64,000 nucleotides of DNA, taken from GAS188 sp044445965 (GTDB lineage: Bacteria > Pseudomonadota > Alphaproteobacteria > Rhizobiales > Beijerinckiaceae). The notes below the pieces were generated by a model, which saw only the letters and a list, made by a program, of their open reading frames with translations, had not been told where the DNA came from and ran no database searches. Within the stretch, counting starts at the first letter, position 1, and every line of letters begins with the position of its first letter. Location: contig JBIOEJ010000013.1 in NCBI GenBank assembly GCA_044445965.1, positions 1 through 64,000 on the forward strand, in the 5' to 3' direction. The position numbers and the translations under genes are program-made. Shown here piece by piece: positions 54,007 to 63,414 of the stretch.

Positions 54007-57000
54007 CTAGCTCGTCGCGCTGATGGCAGGCGCCGGCGTCGGTTCGGCCGCTCTGCGGCGTCGCCAGAAACGCGACAGCCGCGCCATCAAGAGATAGATC
54101 ACCGGCGTCGTGTAGAGCGTGAGCGCTTGCGACAAGATCAGCCCGCCGACGATGGTGATGCCGAGCGGGCGGCGCAGCTCGGAGCCTGCCCCGATGGCGA
54201 CCGTCAGCGGGACAGCGCCGAACAGCGCGGCGAGCGTCGTCATCAGGATCGGCCGAAAGCGCTCGACGCAAGCCTCGAGGATCGATTCGCTCGGCCGCAG
54301 GCCGCGTGTGCGCTCCGCATGGATCGCGAAATCGACGAGCATGATGCCGTTCTTCTTGACGATGCCGATGAGCAGGATGATGCCGATGAACGCAATCACG
54401 GTGAGATCCATATGCGCCACATTGATGGCGATCAGCGCGCCGAGACCGGCCGAAGGCAAGGTGGAGATGATGGTCACCGGATGCACCAGGCTCTCATAAA
54501 GCACGCCGAGCACGATATAGATGGCGAGCAAAGCGACGATGATGAGCGTACCCTGGCCGCCCGAATTGTCGGCGATGGACTTGGCGTCCCCCGCGAGTTC
54601 GGCATGCAGCGAAGCCGGCAGATGCATGTCGTCGACCGCCTTCTGCACGGCGTCGGTGGCGACGCCGACCGGTGTATCCGGCGTGAGGTTGTAGGTGATG
54701 GTGATCGAGGGGAACTGTCCTTGATGATTGACGACGAGCGGCGTCGCGCCGCGCTCGACGCGCGCCACGGACGGCAAGGGCACGGCGACGCCGCCCCTGC
54801 CTGGCACGTAAAGGCCGGAGAGATCGGACGGGTCGCTGGCGCGCACCGGGGTGACTTCCAGCACAACGCGATACTGGTTGCGTTGCGAGTAGATGGTCGA
54901 GATTTGCCTCTGTCCAAAAGCGTCGCCGAGGGCGGCGTCGATGTCCTGGATGGCGACGCCGAGGCGGGAGGCGGTTGGCCGGTCGATCACCACATTCGCC
55001 TGCAGGCCACCTTTCTCGCGGTCGGAGGCGACATCGACGAGACCAGGCACTGTGCGGACACGCTCCAGAACCTTCGGGAACCATTCGAGGAGCTCATCGA
55101 AATTCGGATCCCAGAGCGTCAATTGGTATTGCGCCTTGCCCTGCCGCGCGCCGGACCGCAAATCCTGAACCGGGAAGAGATAGACGCGCAGGCCCGCCAG
55201 GCTGTTCAGCTTTTCACGCATGCGCGCGATCACTTGCAGCGCCGAGAGCCTGCGCTCTGAATCGGGCTTCAGGCTGACGTAGAAGGTGCCGTGATTGACG
55301 GTCGAGCCTCCGCCGACGAAGGAGGACACGCCGGCGACCGCTGGATCGCCGACCACGATATCGCCGGCCTGCTGCTGCAACTTTGCCATGGCCGGGAAAG
55401 AGACGTCGGGCGAGGCTTCGGTAAAACCGAAGAGGAGGCCGGTATCGTCTTGCGGGAAATAGCCTTTCGGCGTGGTGCGGAAGAGCTGCACGGTCAGCCC
55501 GATAGTGGCCAGCATGACGATCAGCATCAGCCAGGGGTGGCGCAGTCCGACGCGCAACGATCTCGCATAGCCGTTCGTCAGGTGCGACAGCGCGCCCTCG
55601 ATCAGCCTGTCGTACCAGCGCGGTTTGGTATCATGCTCGCGGCGCATGAAGCGTCCGCAGATCATCGGGGTCACGGTGAGCGAGACGAAGGTCGACACTA
55701 CGATCGCGAAGACGAGCGTCAGCGAGAATTCGCGGAACAGCCTGCCCAATATGCCTTGCATGAACAGGAGCGGAATGAAGGCGGCGATCAGAGAGACCGA
55801 GATCGACACCACCGTGAAACCGATCTGGCGAGCGCCGGTCAGCGCGGCTTCGAGCCGTCCCATCCCAGCTTCCATGTTGCGGTGGATGTTCTCGATCATC
55901 ACGATGGCGTCGTCGACCACGAAGCCGACCGAGACGGTGATCGCCATCAGCGACAGATTGTCGAGCGTGAAGCCCGCCGCCCAAATGGCGGCGCAAGTGC
56001 CGGCGAGCGACAAGGGCACGGTGATTCCCGCCGCGATGGTCGGCGTGGCGCGGCGGAGAAACACGAACACCACCATCATCACGAGCGCGATGGCGATGAG
56101 CAAGGTGCGCTGGATGTCGCGGATGGAGGCGCGGATCGTCACGGTACGGTCGCCCATCACCTCGATATTGATGCCGGCCGGGATAAGATGCCGCAACTGC
56201 GGGATGAGCGCCTTCACATGGTCGACGGTGTCGATGACGTTGGCATCGGATTGCTTGGTGACGATGAGCAGCACCGCCGGCTTGTGATTGTACCAACCCG
56301 CTGCGCGGCTGTTGCGCACGCCGCGCCGGAGCTGGGCGATCTGCGAGAGCTTGACGATCGTGCCGTTGGCCGACCTGACCACGATGTCGCGGTAGTCCTG
56401 CAGCGCGGTGATGAGATCATTCGTTTGGATGGTTTCGCTCTGGGTCTTGCCCTCGAAGCCGCCGAGCTGATTTGGGGCGTTGGCGTTGATGATCGCGGTG
56501 CGGATCGAATCGAGGCTGACGCCCATGGCGGCAAGCCGCGCCGGATCGACGCGCACCCGGATTGCCGGCTGTTCGGCGCCGTTCACCGTCACCTCGCCGA
56601 CCCCGTCCACCTGGGAGATGCGCTGTGCGACGATGGAATCGGCCGCATCGTAGAGGGCGTCCGCCGGCAGGCTGTCGGAGGTGAGCGCCAGGATGATGAC
56701 CGGCGCCGCTGCCGGGTTCGCCTTGCGGAAGGTCGGAAGCGTGGGGAGGTCCCCCGGCAGATCGGTCGCTGCGGCGTTGAGCGCGGCCTGCACGTCACGT
56801 GCCGCGTTGTCGATACTCCGATTGAGATCGAATTGGACGGTGATCGTGGTCGAGCCGAGCGAGGAATTCGAGGTGATCTCGTTCACCCCGGCGATCTCGG
56901 CGAGGTGGCGCTCGAGGGGCGCCGCGACCGAAGCGGCCATGGTCGCGGGATCCGCGCCCGGCCGGCTCGCCGAGACGCGGATCACCGGATATTCGACCGT

Positions 57001-57117
57001 CGGCAGGCTGGCCACGGGCAGAAAGGCGTAGGCGACGGCGCCGATCAGGAAGAGCCCAATCGCCATGAGCGTGGTGCCGACCGGCCTATAGATGAAGGGC
57101 GCGGAGAAATTGATCAT
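54007..57117 (-). CDS. mdtC: RND efflux permease, MdtC-like
   Basis: This 1036-residue inner-membrane proton-driven pump has twelve membrane segments and two large periplasmic loops. It resembles MdtC: the N-terminus FSAPFIYRPVGTTLMAIGL, then SNSSLGSTTITVQFDLNRSID and FRKANPAAAPVIILALTSD. The proton-relay Asp pair is in the TM4 segment FVVDDAIVMIENI. ATG 57117 overlaps the MdtB-like stop; the longer frame to 57207 lies inside that gene. MdtB and MdtC form a mixed trimer exporting bile salts, novobiocin and other compounds in E. coli. Confidence 0.93.
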   Translation of the reverse strand: MINFSAPFIYRPVGTTLMAIGLFLIGAVAYAFLPVASLPTVEYPVIRVSASRPGADPATMAASVAAPLERHLAEIAGVNEITSNSSLGSTTITVQFDLNRSIDNAARDVQAALNAAATDLPGDLPTLPTFRKANPAAAPVIILALTSDSLPADALYDAADSIVAQRISQVDGVGEVTVNGAEQPAIRVRVDPARLAAMGVSLDSIRTAIINANAPNQLGGFEGKTQSETIQTNDLITALQDYRDIVVRSANGTIVKLSQIAQLRRGVRNSRAAGWYNHKPAVLLIVTKQSDANVIDTVDHVKALIPQLRHLIPAGINIEVMGDRTVTIRASIRDIQRTLLIAIALVMMVVFVFLRRATPTIAAGITVPLSLAGTCAAIWAAGFTLDNLSLMAITVSVGFVVDDAIVMIENIHRNMEAGMGRLEAALTGARQIGFTVVSISVSLIAAFIPLLFMQGILGRLFREFSLTLVFAIVVSTFVSLTVTPMICGRFMRREHDTKPRWYDRLIEGALSHLTNGYARSLRVGLRHPWLMLIVMLATIGLTVQLFRTTPKGYFPQDDTGLLFGFTEASPDVSFPAMAKLQQQAGDIVVGDPAVAGVSSFVGGGSTVNHGTFYVSLKPDSERRLSALQVIARMREKLNSLAGLRVYLFPVQDLRSGARQGKAQYQLTLWDPNFDELLEWFPKVLERVRTVPGLVDVASDREKGGLQANVVIDRPTASRLGVAIQDIDAALGDAFGQRQISTIYSQRNQYRVVLEVTPVRASDPSDLSGLYVPGRGGVAVPLPSVARVERGATPLVVNHQGQFPSITITYNLTPDTPVGVATDAVQKAVDDMHLPASLHAELAGDAKSIADNSGGQGTLIIVALLAIYIVLGVLYESLVHPVTIISTLPSAGLGALIAINVAHMDLTVIAFIGIILLIGIVKKNGIMLVDFAIHAERTRGLRPSESILEACVERFRPILMTTLAALFGAVPLTVAIGAGSELRRPLGITIVGGLILSQALTLYTTPVIYLLMARLSRFWRRRRAAEPTPAPAISATS

Positions 57118-60100
57118 TCCGCCGCCTCCTGCCCGAGCGGCGGAGCAGGTGTCGGCATCAACACGATTGCGGCGGTCGGCCGGTGCGGTGGTTGCCGCTT
57201 GCCCCAAAAACGGTCGCGCAGGCCTTCAAACAGAAGATAGATGACCGGCGTCGTGTAGAGCGTCAGGAGCTGGCTCAGGAGCAAGCCGCCGATGATCGTG
57301 ATCCCGAGCGGGATGCGCAGCTCGCTGCCTGTTCCGTGGGCGAGCGCGAGCGGCAATGCTCCGAACAAGGCTGCGAGCGTCGTCATCATGATCGGGCGGA
57401 AGCGCAGATGGCAGGCCCGCACGATGGCATCCTCCGGTGAGAGCCCGTCGCTGCGCTCGGCGTCCAGAGCGAAGTCGATCATCATGATCGCATTCTTCTT
57501 GACGATGCCCATCAACAGCACGATGCCGATCAGGGCGACGATCGACAGGTCCTGTTTGAACAGCATCAATGCGAGGAGCGCTCCGACGCCGGCAGAGGGG
57601 AGGGTGGAGAGGATCGTCAGCGGGTGGATGAAGCTCTCATAGAGGATGCCGAGCACGAGATAGATCGTGACCACCGCGGCGAGGATCAGCCAAGGCTCGC
57701 CGGCGAGCGAGCGGTTGAATTCGGCGGCATCGGCGCTGAAGGAGCCAGTGACCGAGAGCGGCATGCCGATCTCGCTTTCGGCGCGTCCGATGGCGTCGAC
57801 CGCATCCCCGAGCGAAGCATCGGGTGCGAGGTCGAAGGAGATGGTTGCCGCCGGAAATTGCTGCTCGTGAGCGATCGACAAAGGGGCGGTGGTGCGTCTC
57901 ACCGTGGCGACCGAAGCGAGCGGAACCTGCGGCGAGCCGAGGATCGAGGTCGTGACCGTCGCGGTCGCAGAGGCGCCGAGCGCGGTCGCGAGCGAGGTGT
58001 TGGTCGAAGCCGTGACGTAGAGCTTGTCGAGTGCCGAGGGATCCGTCTGATATTGCGGGGCTGCCTCCAGGATCACCCTATACTGGTTCGCTTGGGCGTA
58101 GATCGTCGAGATCTGCCGCTGCCCGAAGGCGTCGTTCAGCGTGTCGTCGATGTTCTGGACTGAAATGCCGAGCCGGCCAGCCTTCTCGCGGTCGATCTGG
58201 ATGAAGGTGCGCAAGCCCCCGTCCTGCGTCTCGAGCGCGATGTTGCGAAAGCTCGATAGCGATTGCAGCCGGTCGGCGAGGCGGGACGCCCACTGGCCGA
58301 TCTCGTCGCTGTCGATGCCGGTCAAGGTATATTGGTATTGGGACCGGCTGGCGCGCGTGGTGATCTGAATATCCTGCACGGGCTCGACGAACAGCATCAC
58401 CCCGGGAACGTCGGAGGCTTCCTTCATCAATCGCGTGCCGATCGCGTCGGCGGTGTCGGTGCGGTTGTTGCGCGGCCTGAGGGTCACCGAGAGGCGCCCG
58501 ACATTCGTCGTGGGGTTCAGCGTGCCGATGCCGAGCACCGCCACGACACCGGCGACATCCTTGTCCTTGCTGATGATCACCGATACGGCGCTCTGCAGGC
58601 GGCTCATCTCCGCGAAGGAGACGTCGGGAGCGCCTTGCAGGACGACCGTCAGCAGGCCGGTATCCTGACGCGGCAGGAACCCTTTGGGGATGACGATGTA
58701 GAGATATCCCGTCAGGGCCAGCGTGCCGAAGGTAAGGAACAGCATGAAGCGTCGCCGCGCCAGAGCCCAGCCGAGCGTCGCCGCATAGAGGCGCGTCATC
58801 GCCGTCATGGGCCATTCGGCGGCCCGTGCCAGGAAACTCGGCGCTCGATCATGGGCTCCGCGCAACAGCTGCCCGCACATCATCGGCGTCAGCGTCAAGG
58901 AGACGATGGCCGAGACCACCACCGCGAGGGACAAGGTGAGGGCGAATTCGCGAAACATCCGTCCGACGAGGCCGGTCATGAACAACAGCGGGATAAAGAC
59001 GGCGATCAACGAGACGGTGAGCGAGATGATCGTGAAGCCGATCTGACCGGCGCCGTCGAGCGCCGCCCGGAGCGGTGATTTACCCCCTTCCATGTTGCGC
59101 ACGATGTTCTCGATCATGACGATCGCATCGTCGACGACGAAGCCGGTTCCGATGGTCAACGCCATCAGCGACAGATTGTCGAGGGAGAAACCGGCAAGCC
59201 ACATCGCCGCGAAGGTAGCGACGATCGACAAGGGAAGCGCGACGCCCGCGATGATGGTGGCGCGCAAGGTGCGCAAGAACAACAGCACCACCAGCACGAC
59301 GAGGACGGCGGCGAGGACCAGCGTGAATTCGACATCGGCGATCGAGGCGCGGATCGTATCCGTGCGGTCATTGACGATCTTGACCGAGACGCCGGCCGGC
59401 ATCGAGCGCGAGAGCCGTGGCAACTCCTTCTTCACGAGATCGACGGTCGCGATGATGTTGGCGCCGGGCTGGCGTTGCACGTCGATGATGACGGCGGGTT
59501 CGCCCTGGTACCAGCCGCCGACCCGCGAGTTCTCGAGGCCGTCGACGACCTCGGCCACGTCCTGCAAGAGCACCGGCGCGCCGTTGCGGTAGGCGACGAC
59601 CACGGTGCGATAGGCGGCGGCCGCGGCGATCTGGTCGTTCGCCGCGATGGTATAGGATTGCTGCGCGCCGTCGAGCGCGCCTTTGGAGCCCGCGACATTC
59701 GCCGCGACGATCGCGGCGCGCAAATCCTCCAAGCCGATCCTGTAGGAGGCGAGGCGCGCGAGATCGGCCTGGACGCGGATCGCCGGTTTGATGCCGCCCT
59801 CGACCGAGACGTGACCGACGCCGCTCACCTCGCTCAGGCGCTGCGCCAAGAGCGTGTCGGCGAGATCGGAGAGCGTCCGCAGCGACTCGCTGTGCGAGGT
59901 GAGAGCAAGCGTCAGGATCGGCGTATCGGCGGGGTTCACCTTGGCATAGGTCGGCGGGTAGGGGAGATTGCGCGGCAAGGTCGAGCCTGCGGCATTGATC
60001 GCCGACTGCACGTCTTGCGCGGCGGCGTCGATGTCGCGGTCGAGATCGAATTGCAGCGTCACTTGGGAGAGACCGAAGGAGCTTTGCGACGACATGGCGG

Positions 60101-60332
60101 CGAGCGACGGGATCTGCCCGAACTGTCGCTCGAGCGGCGCCGTCACCAGCGAGGCGATGGTCTCCGGATTGGCGCCCGGCAGCTGCGTCGTGATCTGGAT
60201 CGTCGGGAAGTCGACCTGCGGCAGCGCCGACACGGGCAAGCGCAGGAAGCCCAGGACCCCGCACAACAACACCGCGAAGCCGAGCAGCGAGGTCGCGATC
60301 GGCCGCTCGATGAAGGGCGTCGAAACGCTCAT
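57114..60332 (-). CDS. mdtB: RND efflux permease, MdtB-like
   Basis: This 1072-residue pump is clearly related to but different from its neighbour. Segments such as LRLPVSALPQVDFPTIQITT, SSQSSFGLSQVTLQFDLDRD and AKVNPADTPILTLALTS match MdtB better than MdtC. TM4 has GFVVDDAIVMIENIVRN. It starts overlapping the adaptor stop and ends overlapping the MdtC-like start, giving the E. coli order A-B-C. Compared with the second pump it has a short Thr/Ala-rich insertion (TASTNTSLATALGASATATV, about residues 770-789). Confidence 0.93.
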   Translation of the reverse strand: MSVSTPFIERPIATSLLGFAVLLCGVLGFLRLPVSALPQVDFPTIQITTQLPGANPETIASLVTAPLERQFGQIPSLAAMSSQSSFGLSQVTLQFDLDRDIDAAAQDVQSAINAAGSTLPRNLPYPPTYAKVNPADTPILTLALTSHSESLRTLSDLADTLLAQRLSEVSGVGHVSVEGGIKPAIRVQADLARLASYRIGLEDLRAAIVAANVAGSKGALDGAQQSYTIAANDQIAAAAAYRTVVVAYRNGAPVLLQDVAEVVDGLENSRVGGWYQGEPAVIIDVQRQPGANIIATVDLVKKELPRLSRSMPAGVSVKIVNDRTDTIRASIADVEFTLVLAAVLVVLVVLLFLRTLRATIIAGVALPLSIVATFAAMWLAGFSLDNLSLMALTIGTGFVVDDAIVMIENIVRNMEGGKSPLRAALDGAGQIGFTIISLTVSLIAVFIPLLFMTGLVGRMFREFALTLSLAVVVSAIVSLTLTPMMCGQLLRGAHDRAPSFLARAAEWPMTAMTRLYAATLGWALARRRFMLFLTFGTLALTGYLYIVIPKGFLPRQDTGLLTVVLQGAPDVSFAEMSRLQSAVSVIISKDKDVAGVVAVLGIGTLNPTTNVGRLSVTLRPRNNRTDTADAIGTRLMKEASDVPGVMLFVEPVQDIQITTRASRSQYQYTLTGIDSDEIGQWASRLADRLQSLSSFRNIALETQDGGLRTFIQIDREKAGRLGISVQNIDDTLNDAFGQRQISTIYAQANQYRVILEAAPQYQTDPSALDKLYVTASTNTSLATALGASATATVTTSILGSPQVPLASVATVRRTTAPLSIAHEQQFPAATISFDLAPDASLGDAVDAIGRAESEIGMPLSVTGSFSADAAEFNRSLAGEPWLILAAVVTIYLVLGILYESFIHPLTILSTLPSAGVGALLALMLFKQDLSIVALIGIVLLMGIVKKNAIMMIDFALDAERSDGLSPEDAIVRACHLRFRPIMMTTLAALFGALPLALAHGTGSELRIPLGITIIGGLLLSQLLTLYTTPVIYLLFEGLRDRFWGKRQPPHRPTAAIVLMPTPAPPLGQEAAE

Positions 60333-61942
60333 TGCGGAGGCGCAGCCCTTGCTGTCGGCGAAGGTGCGGGCGCCGGACCCAGGCCGTCGACTTGCGGGGG
60401 CTGGCCGCGCTTGCGGCGCGCCCCGCCGCCACCTTGCGGGCCGCTGCCCGGTCCGGTGATCGAGGCGTCGGGGGCGGCTGCGGGCCCCTTCGGCGGGCCG
60501 CCTGCGGCGGCCGGACGAGCGGCAGGATTGGGAACGACGGTGGGCGCTCCCGCAGGCGGTTGCGGCGAAGCGGCAGGAGCGCCCTCGGGAGCGCCGGCCG
60601 CCACCGGCGGGCCTCCCGGAGCCGTGCCGCCGGCGCGGCGCTGGCCGGAGCGCGGCTGGGCTGGCGCGGGCGCCGTGGAATCGGCCGCCGCCGGCCCAGC
60701 TCTCACCTCCGTGCCGTCGGTCAATCGCGAAAACCCGGTCGTCACGACTTGTTCGGGAGGTTGGAGCCCCGAGGTGATGACGGCGTCGGTCTCGTTTTGG
60801 CGGCCGGTTCCGACAGTGCGCAGCGATACTTTGGAATTCTCACCGAGAACATAGACATAGGCGCTATTGTTCGGGCCACGCTGAACCGCCGCAGTCGGCA
60901 CCACGACGGCGTGCTTCAGCACATCGACGAAAACGCGCACATTCACGAACTGGCCGGGCCACAATTGCAGATTGGCGTTCGGAAACAGGGCCTTGAATCT
61001 GATTGTCCCGGTCGTTTGGTCGACCTGATTGTCGATCACCTGGATCACACCTTTGTCGATGACCGTAGCATTGTCCGATTCGAGCGCGTTGACCGTCACC
61101 GGGTCCTTGACCATTGCCGCGCTTACGGCTCGCAATTGTTGCTGCGGCAAGTTGAAGATCACCGAAATCGGCTTCACTTGCGTAATGACGACGATGCCGG
61201 TCGTGTCGGAAGCGTGTAGAATATTGCCTTGATCGACGAGCCTGATGCCGGTGCGGCCGTCGATAGGGGCGGTGATCGTGGTGTAGGCGAGCGTCGCCTT
61301 GGTATTGTCGATCGCTGCTTGGTCGCCGCTCACCTGCGCCTCGAGCTGTGCCACCAGCGCCTTTTGGGTGTCCGCCTGCTGCTTCGACCCGGCCTCGGTC
61401 ACGGCGAGCTTCTGATAGCGGATGAGATCGTTTCGGGCGTTGGCGAGCGTCGCCTCGTCCTGGGCCTTCTTGGCCACCGCCTGGTCATATTGGGCCTGAT
61501 AGGTCGCAGGGTCGATGCGCGCCAGCACATCTCCTTTCTTGACATCCTGGCCATCGTTGAAATCGAGCTCGATCAATTTGCCGTCGACCTGCGCGCGCAC
61601 GGTGACTGTATTGAGCGCCTGCACTGTCCCGACGGCATCGACCGTAACCGGAACGTCCTCGTAGCGCGCCGCCGCGACGACGACCGGCACCGGACCGTCG
61701 TTGGCACCGCCTTGGCCGAACCGACCTTGGCCGCCACCGCCCCCACCGCCCTGAGCGCCGCCTTGGCGGCGTCCCTGCCCCGAGCCCGCGCCCGATATGG
61801 CCGGCTGCTGCTGGCCCACTCGCGCCCAGGCCGGAACCCATTCCGGCAGCGGCACCGGCGCCCAGCCGGGCACGAGTCCCGCTTGGTTGGCGTAATAGGC
61901 GCCGCCGCCGATAATCAGGAGCAACAAGAAGAAGCGTTTCAT
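60329..61942 (-). CDS. mdtA: RND periplasmic adaptor, MdtA-like, with long low-complexity tail
   Basis: This 537-residue membrane-fusion protein has an N-terminal membrane anchor (FFLLLLIIGGGAYY) and a Gly/Gln-rich linker (about residues 49-80). The lipoyl, hairpin and barrel domains follow (TVTVRAQVDGKLIELDFNDG, YTTITAPIDGRTGIRLVD). From about residue 412 the chain becomes a 125-residue tail of Pro, Ala and Gly that MdtA (415 residues in E. coli) lacks. It links pump and outer-membrane factor. Its start overlaps the stop of the outer-membrane factor gene and its stop overlaps the MdtB-like start. Confidence 0.9.
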   Translation of the reverse strand: MKRFFLLLLIIGGGAYYANQAGLVPGWAPVPLPEWVPAWARVGQQQPAISGAGSGQGRRQGGAQGGGGGGGQGRFGQGGANDGPVPVVVAAARYEDVPVTVDAVGTVQALNTVTVRAQVDGKLIELDFNDGQDVKKGDVLARIDPATYQAQYDQAVAKKAQDEATLANARNDLIRYQKLAVTEAGSKQQADTQKALVAQLEAQVSGDQAAIDNTKATLAYTTITAPIDGRTGIRLVDQGNILHASDTTGIVVITQVKPISVIFNLPQQQLRAVSAAMVKDPVTVNALESDNATVIDKGVIQVIDNQVDQTTGTIRFKALFPNANLQLWPGQFVNVRVFVDVLKHAVVVPTAAVQRGPNNSAYVYVLGENSKVSLRTVGTGRQNETDAVITSGLQPPEQVVTTGFSRLTDGTEVRAGPAAADSTAPAPAQPRSGQRRAGGTAPGGPPVAAGAPEGAPAASPQPPAGAPTVVPNPAARPAAAGGPPKGPAAAPDASITGPGSGPQGGGGARRKRGQPPQVDGLGPAPAPSPTARAAPPQ

Positions 61943-63414
61943 GGCTGATTGCCCGGTGCGGCAATGACTCCTGGGGGCAGCACGGGACCCGGTTCGGTGG
62001 AGGGCTCGTCATCTGGGGTCACCGGGTAACGATCCCGCGTCCAGCCGCCGCCGAGCGCCTGATACAAGCTGACGACGGCTAGGAATCGCTGCAGCCTAAA
62101 CTGCGACAAGTTATCCTGAGCCTGAAAAAGCGTCTGTTGTGTGTTGATCAGGGTCGTAATATCGATGACTCCCTCGTCAAGTTTTTGCTTGGTGAGTTCA
62201 TAGGCTTTGCGCGAAGCCCTGACGACATCGGCCTGAAGCCGCTCATGTCTTGTCGTCTCGTCGACGGCGATGAGCGCATTCTCGACATCGGTGAATGCCT
62301 GAATGATGGCTTTGCGATAGGTTTGGAGCAGCTCCGCCTGCTTCCCCTGCTGCAGTTCGAGCTGGCCTTGCAGGTTGAAGCCGTCGAATATCGGCTGTGT
62401 GATGCCGGCGGCCATTTGCCCGAACACCGCGTCGGAACGAAACAGCGTTCGCAGCAAGATGCTCTCGACACCGCCCTGGGCGCTGAGCTTGATGCTCGGA
62501 AAGAACGCCGCGCGCGCCGCGTAGACGCTGGCGTTCGCGGCGGCAAGCTGCGCCTCCGCGGCGGCGATGTCGGGGCGCCGGAGCAGGAGCTGCGAGGGAA
62601 TCCCAGCGGGGACCCGTGGTACCGTGAGGCGATCGAGACCACCACCCTTGATCGCCTGGCTTTCGGGCGTTTGCCCGAGGAGCACGGCGAGAAGGTTCTT
62701 GTTTTGCTGAACCGTCTGCTCGAGGGGTGGAATGGCAGCGCGCTCGGTTGCGACGACGCTCTCCTCTTGGGAGACATCGATGGCCGTTCCGGTCCCAAAC
62801 TCGAGTCGGCTCTTGATCGCCTTGAGGACACGCTCCGCGGTTTGCGTGTTGCCATTGGCGATCCGCAATCGATCCTGGGCTCCCAAGACCTGGAAATAGC
62901 TATTGGCGACGGAGGCGGAGGTCGCCAGCGCCACCACGTCGCGATCGAATCTGCTGGCTTCGGCAAGCAGCCGCCCGGCTCGCGCATCGGCGGCGTTCAA
63001 GCCCCAGAAGTCGAGTTCGTAACTGGCGGTGAGGCCCAGCGAAAAGAGGTTGCTCGCCGAAGTCTTGAAAGGCCCACGCTTGCCGTGAAGGGTGCCCGGG
63101 CTGAAGCTCCGCTGAGTATTGTCGGTCGCACCAAGCGTCGGATACAAGTTGACGCTGTCGATCTTGGCTTGCGCGTCCGCCTGGGCAATGCGTGCGACGG
63201 CTGCGGCGATATCGAGATTTCCGGCCTGAGCGTCAGCGGCGAGCTTGGTCAGCTCGGCGGAGTGGAATTCGCGCGGCCAGCCGATCTCGGGCGGCGGGGC
63301 GGGAACGGCCGGCGCGGCGCGATAGGCGTTCGGGGTGTCGACGGCGAGCATGGGTTTGGGGTTCCACACGCAGCCGCAGAGCAGGGGCAATAAGAGCCAA
63401 GACACGCCCGACAT
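61939..63414 (-). CDS. Outer-membrane efflux lipoprotein (NodT/OprM type)
   Basis: This 491-residue TolC-family outer-membrane channel of the NodT branch begins MSGVSWLLLPLLCGCVWNPK with a lipobox-like LCGC. The repeated alpha-barrel segments include LGLTASYELDFWGLNAADARAG and LLRRPDIAAAEAQLAAANASV, both diagnostic for this family, and a second half-repeat carries ITQPIFDGFNLQGQLELQQ. ATG 63414 is chosen because lipoprotein features begin there; the frame continues upstream without them. It is the first gene of the four-gene RND operon. Confidence 0.9.
   Translation of the reverse strand: MSGVSWLLLPLLCGCVWNPKPMLAVDTPNAYRAAPAVPAPPPEIGWPREFHSAELTKLAADAQAGNLDIAAAVARIAQADAQAKIDSVNLYPTLGATDNTQRSFSPGTLHGKRGPFKTSASNLFSLGLTASYELDFWGLNAADARAGRLLAEASRFDRDVVALATSASVANSYFQVLGAQDRLRIANGNTQTAERVLKAIKSRLEFGTGTAIDVSQEESVVATERAAIPPLEQTVQQNKNLLAVLLGQTPESQAIKGGGLDRLTVPRVPAGIPSQLLLRRPDIAAAEAQLAAANASVYAARAAFFPSIKLSAQGGVESILLRTLFRSDAVFGQMAAGITQPIFDGFNLQGQLELQQGKQAELLQTYRKAIIQAFTDVENALIAVDETTRHERLQADVVRASRKAYELTKQKLDEGVIDITTLINTQQTLFQAQDNLSQFRLQRFLAVVSLYQALGGGWTRDRYPVTPDDEPSTEPGPVLPPGVIAAPGNQP

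Noticed and set aside
55291..57240. 649-residue plus-strand frame over the MdtC-like gene
   Set aside because: Antisense shadow of an RND pump; Asp/Arg/His-rich without motifs.
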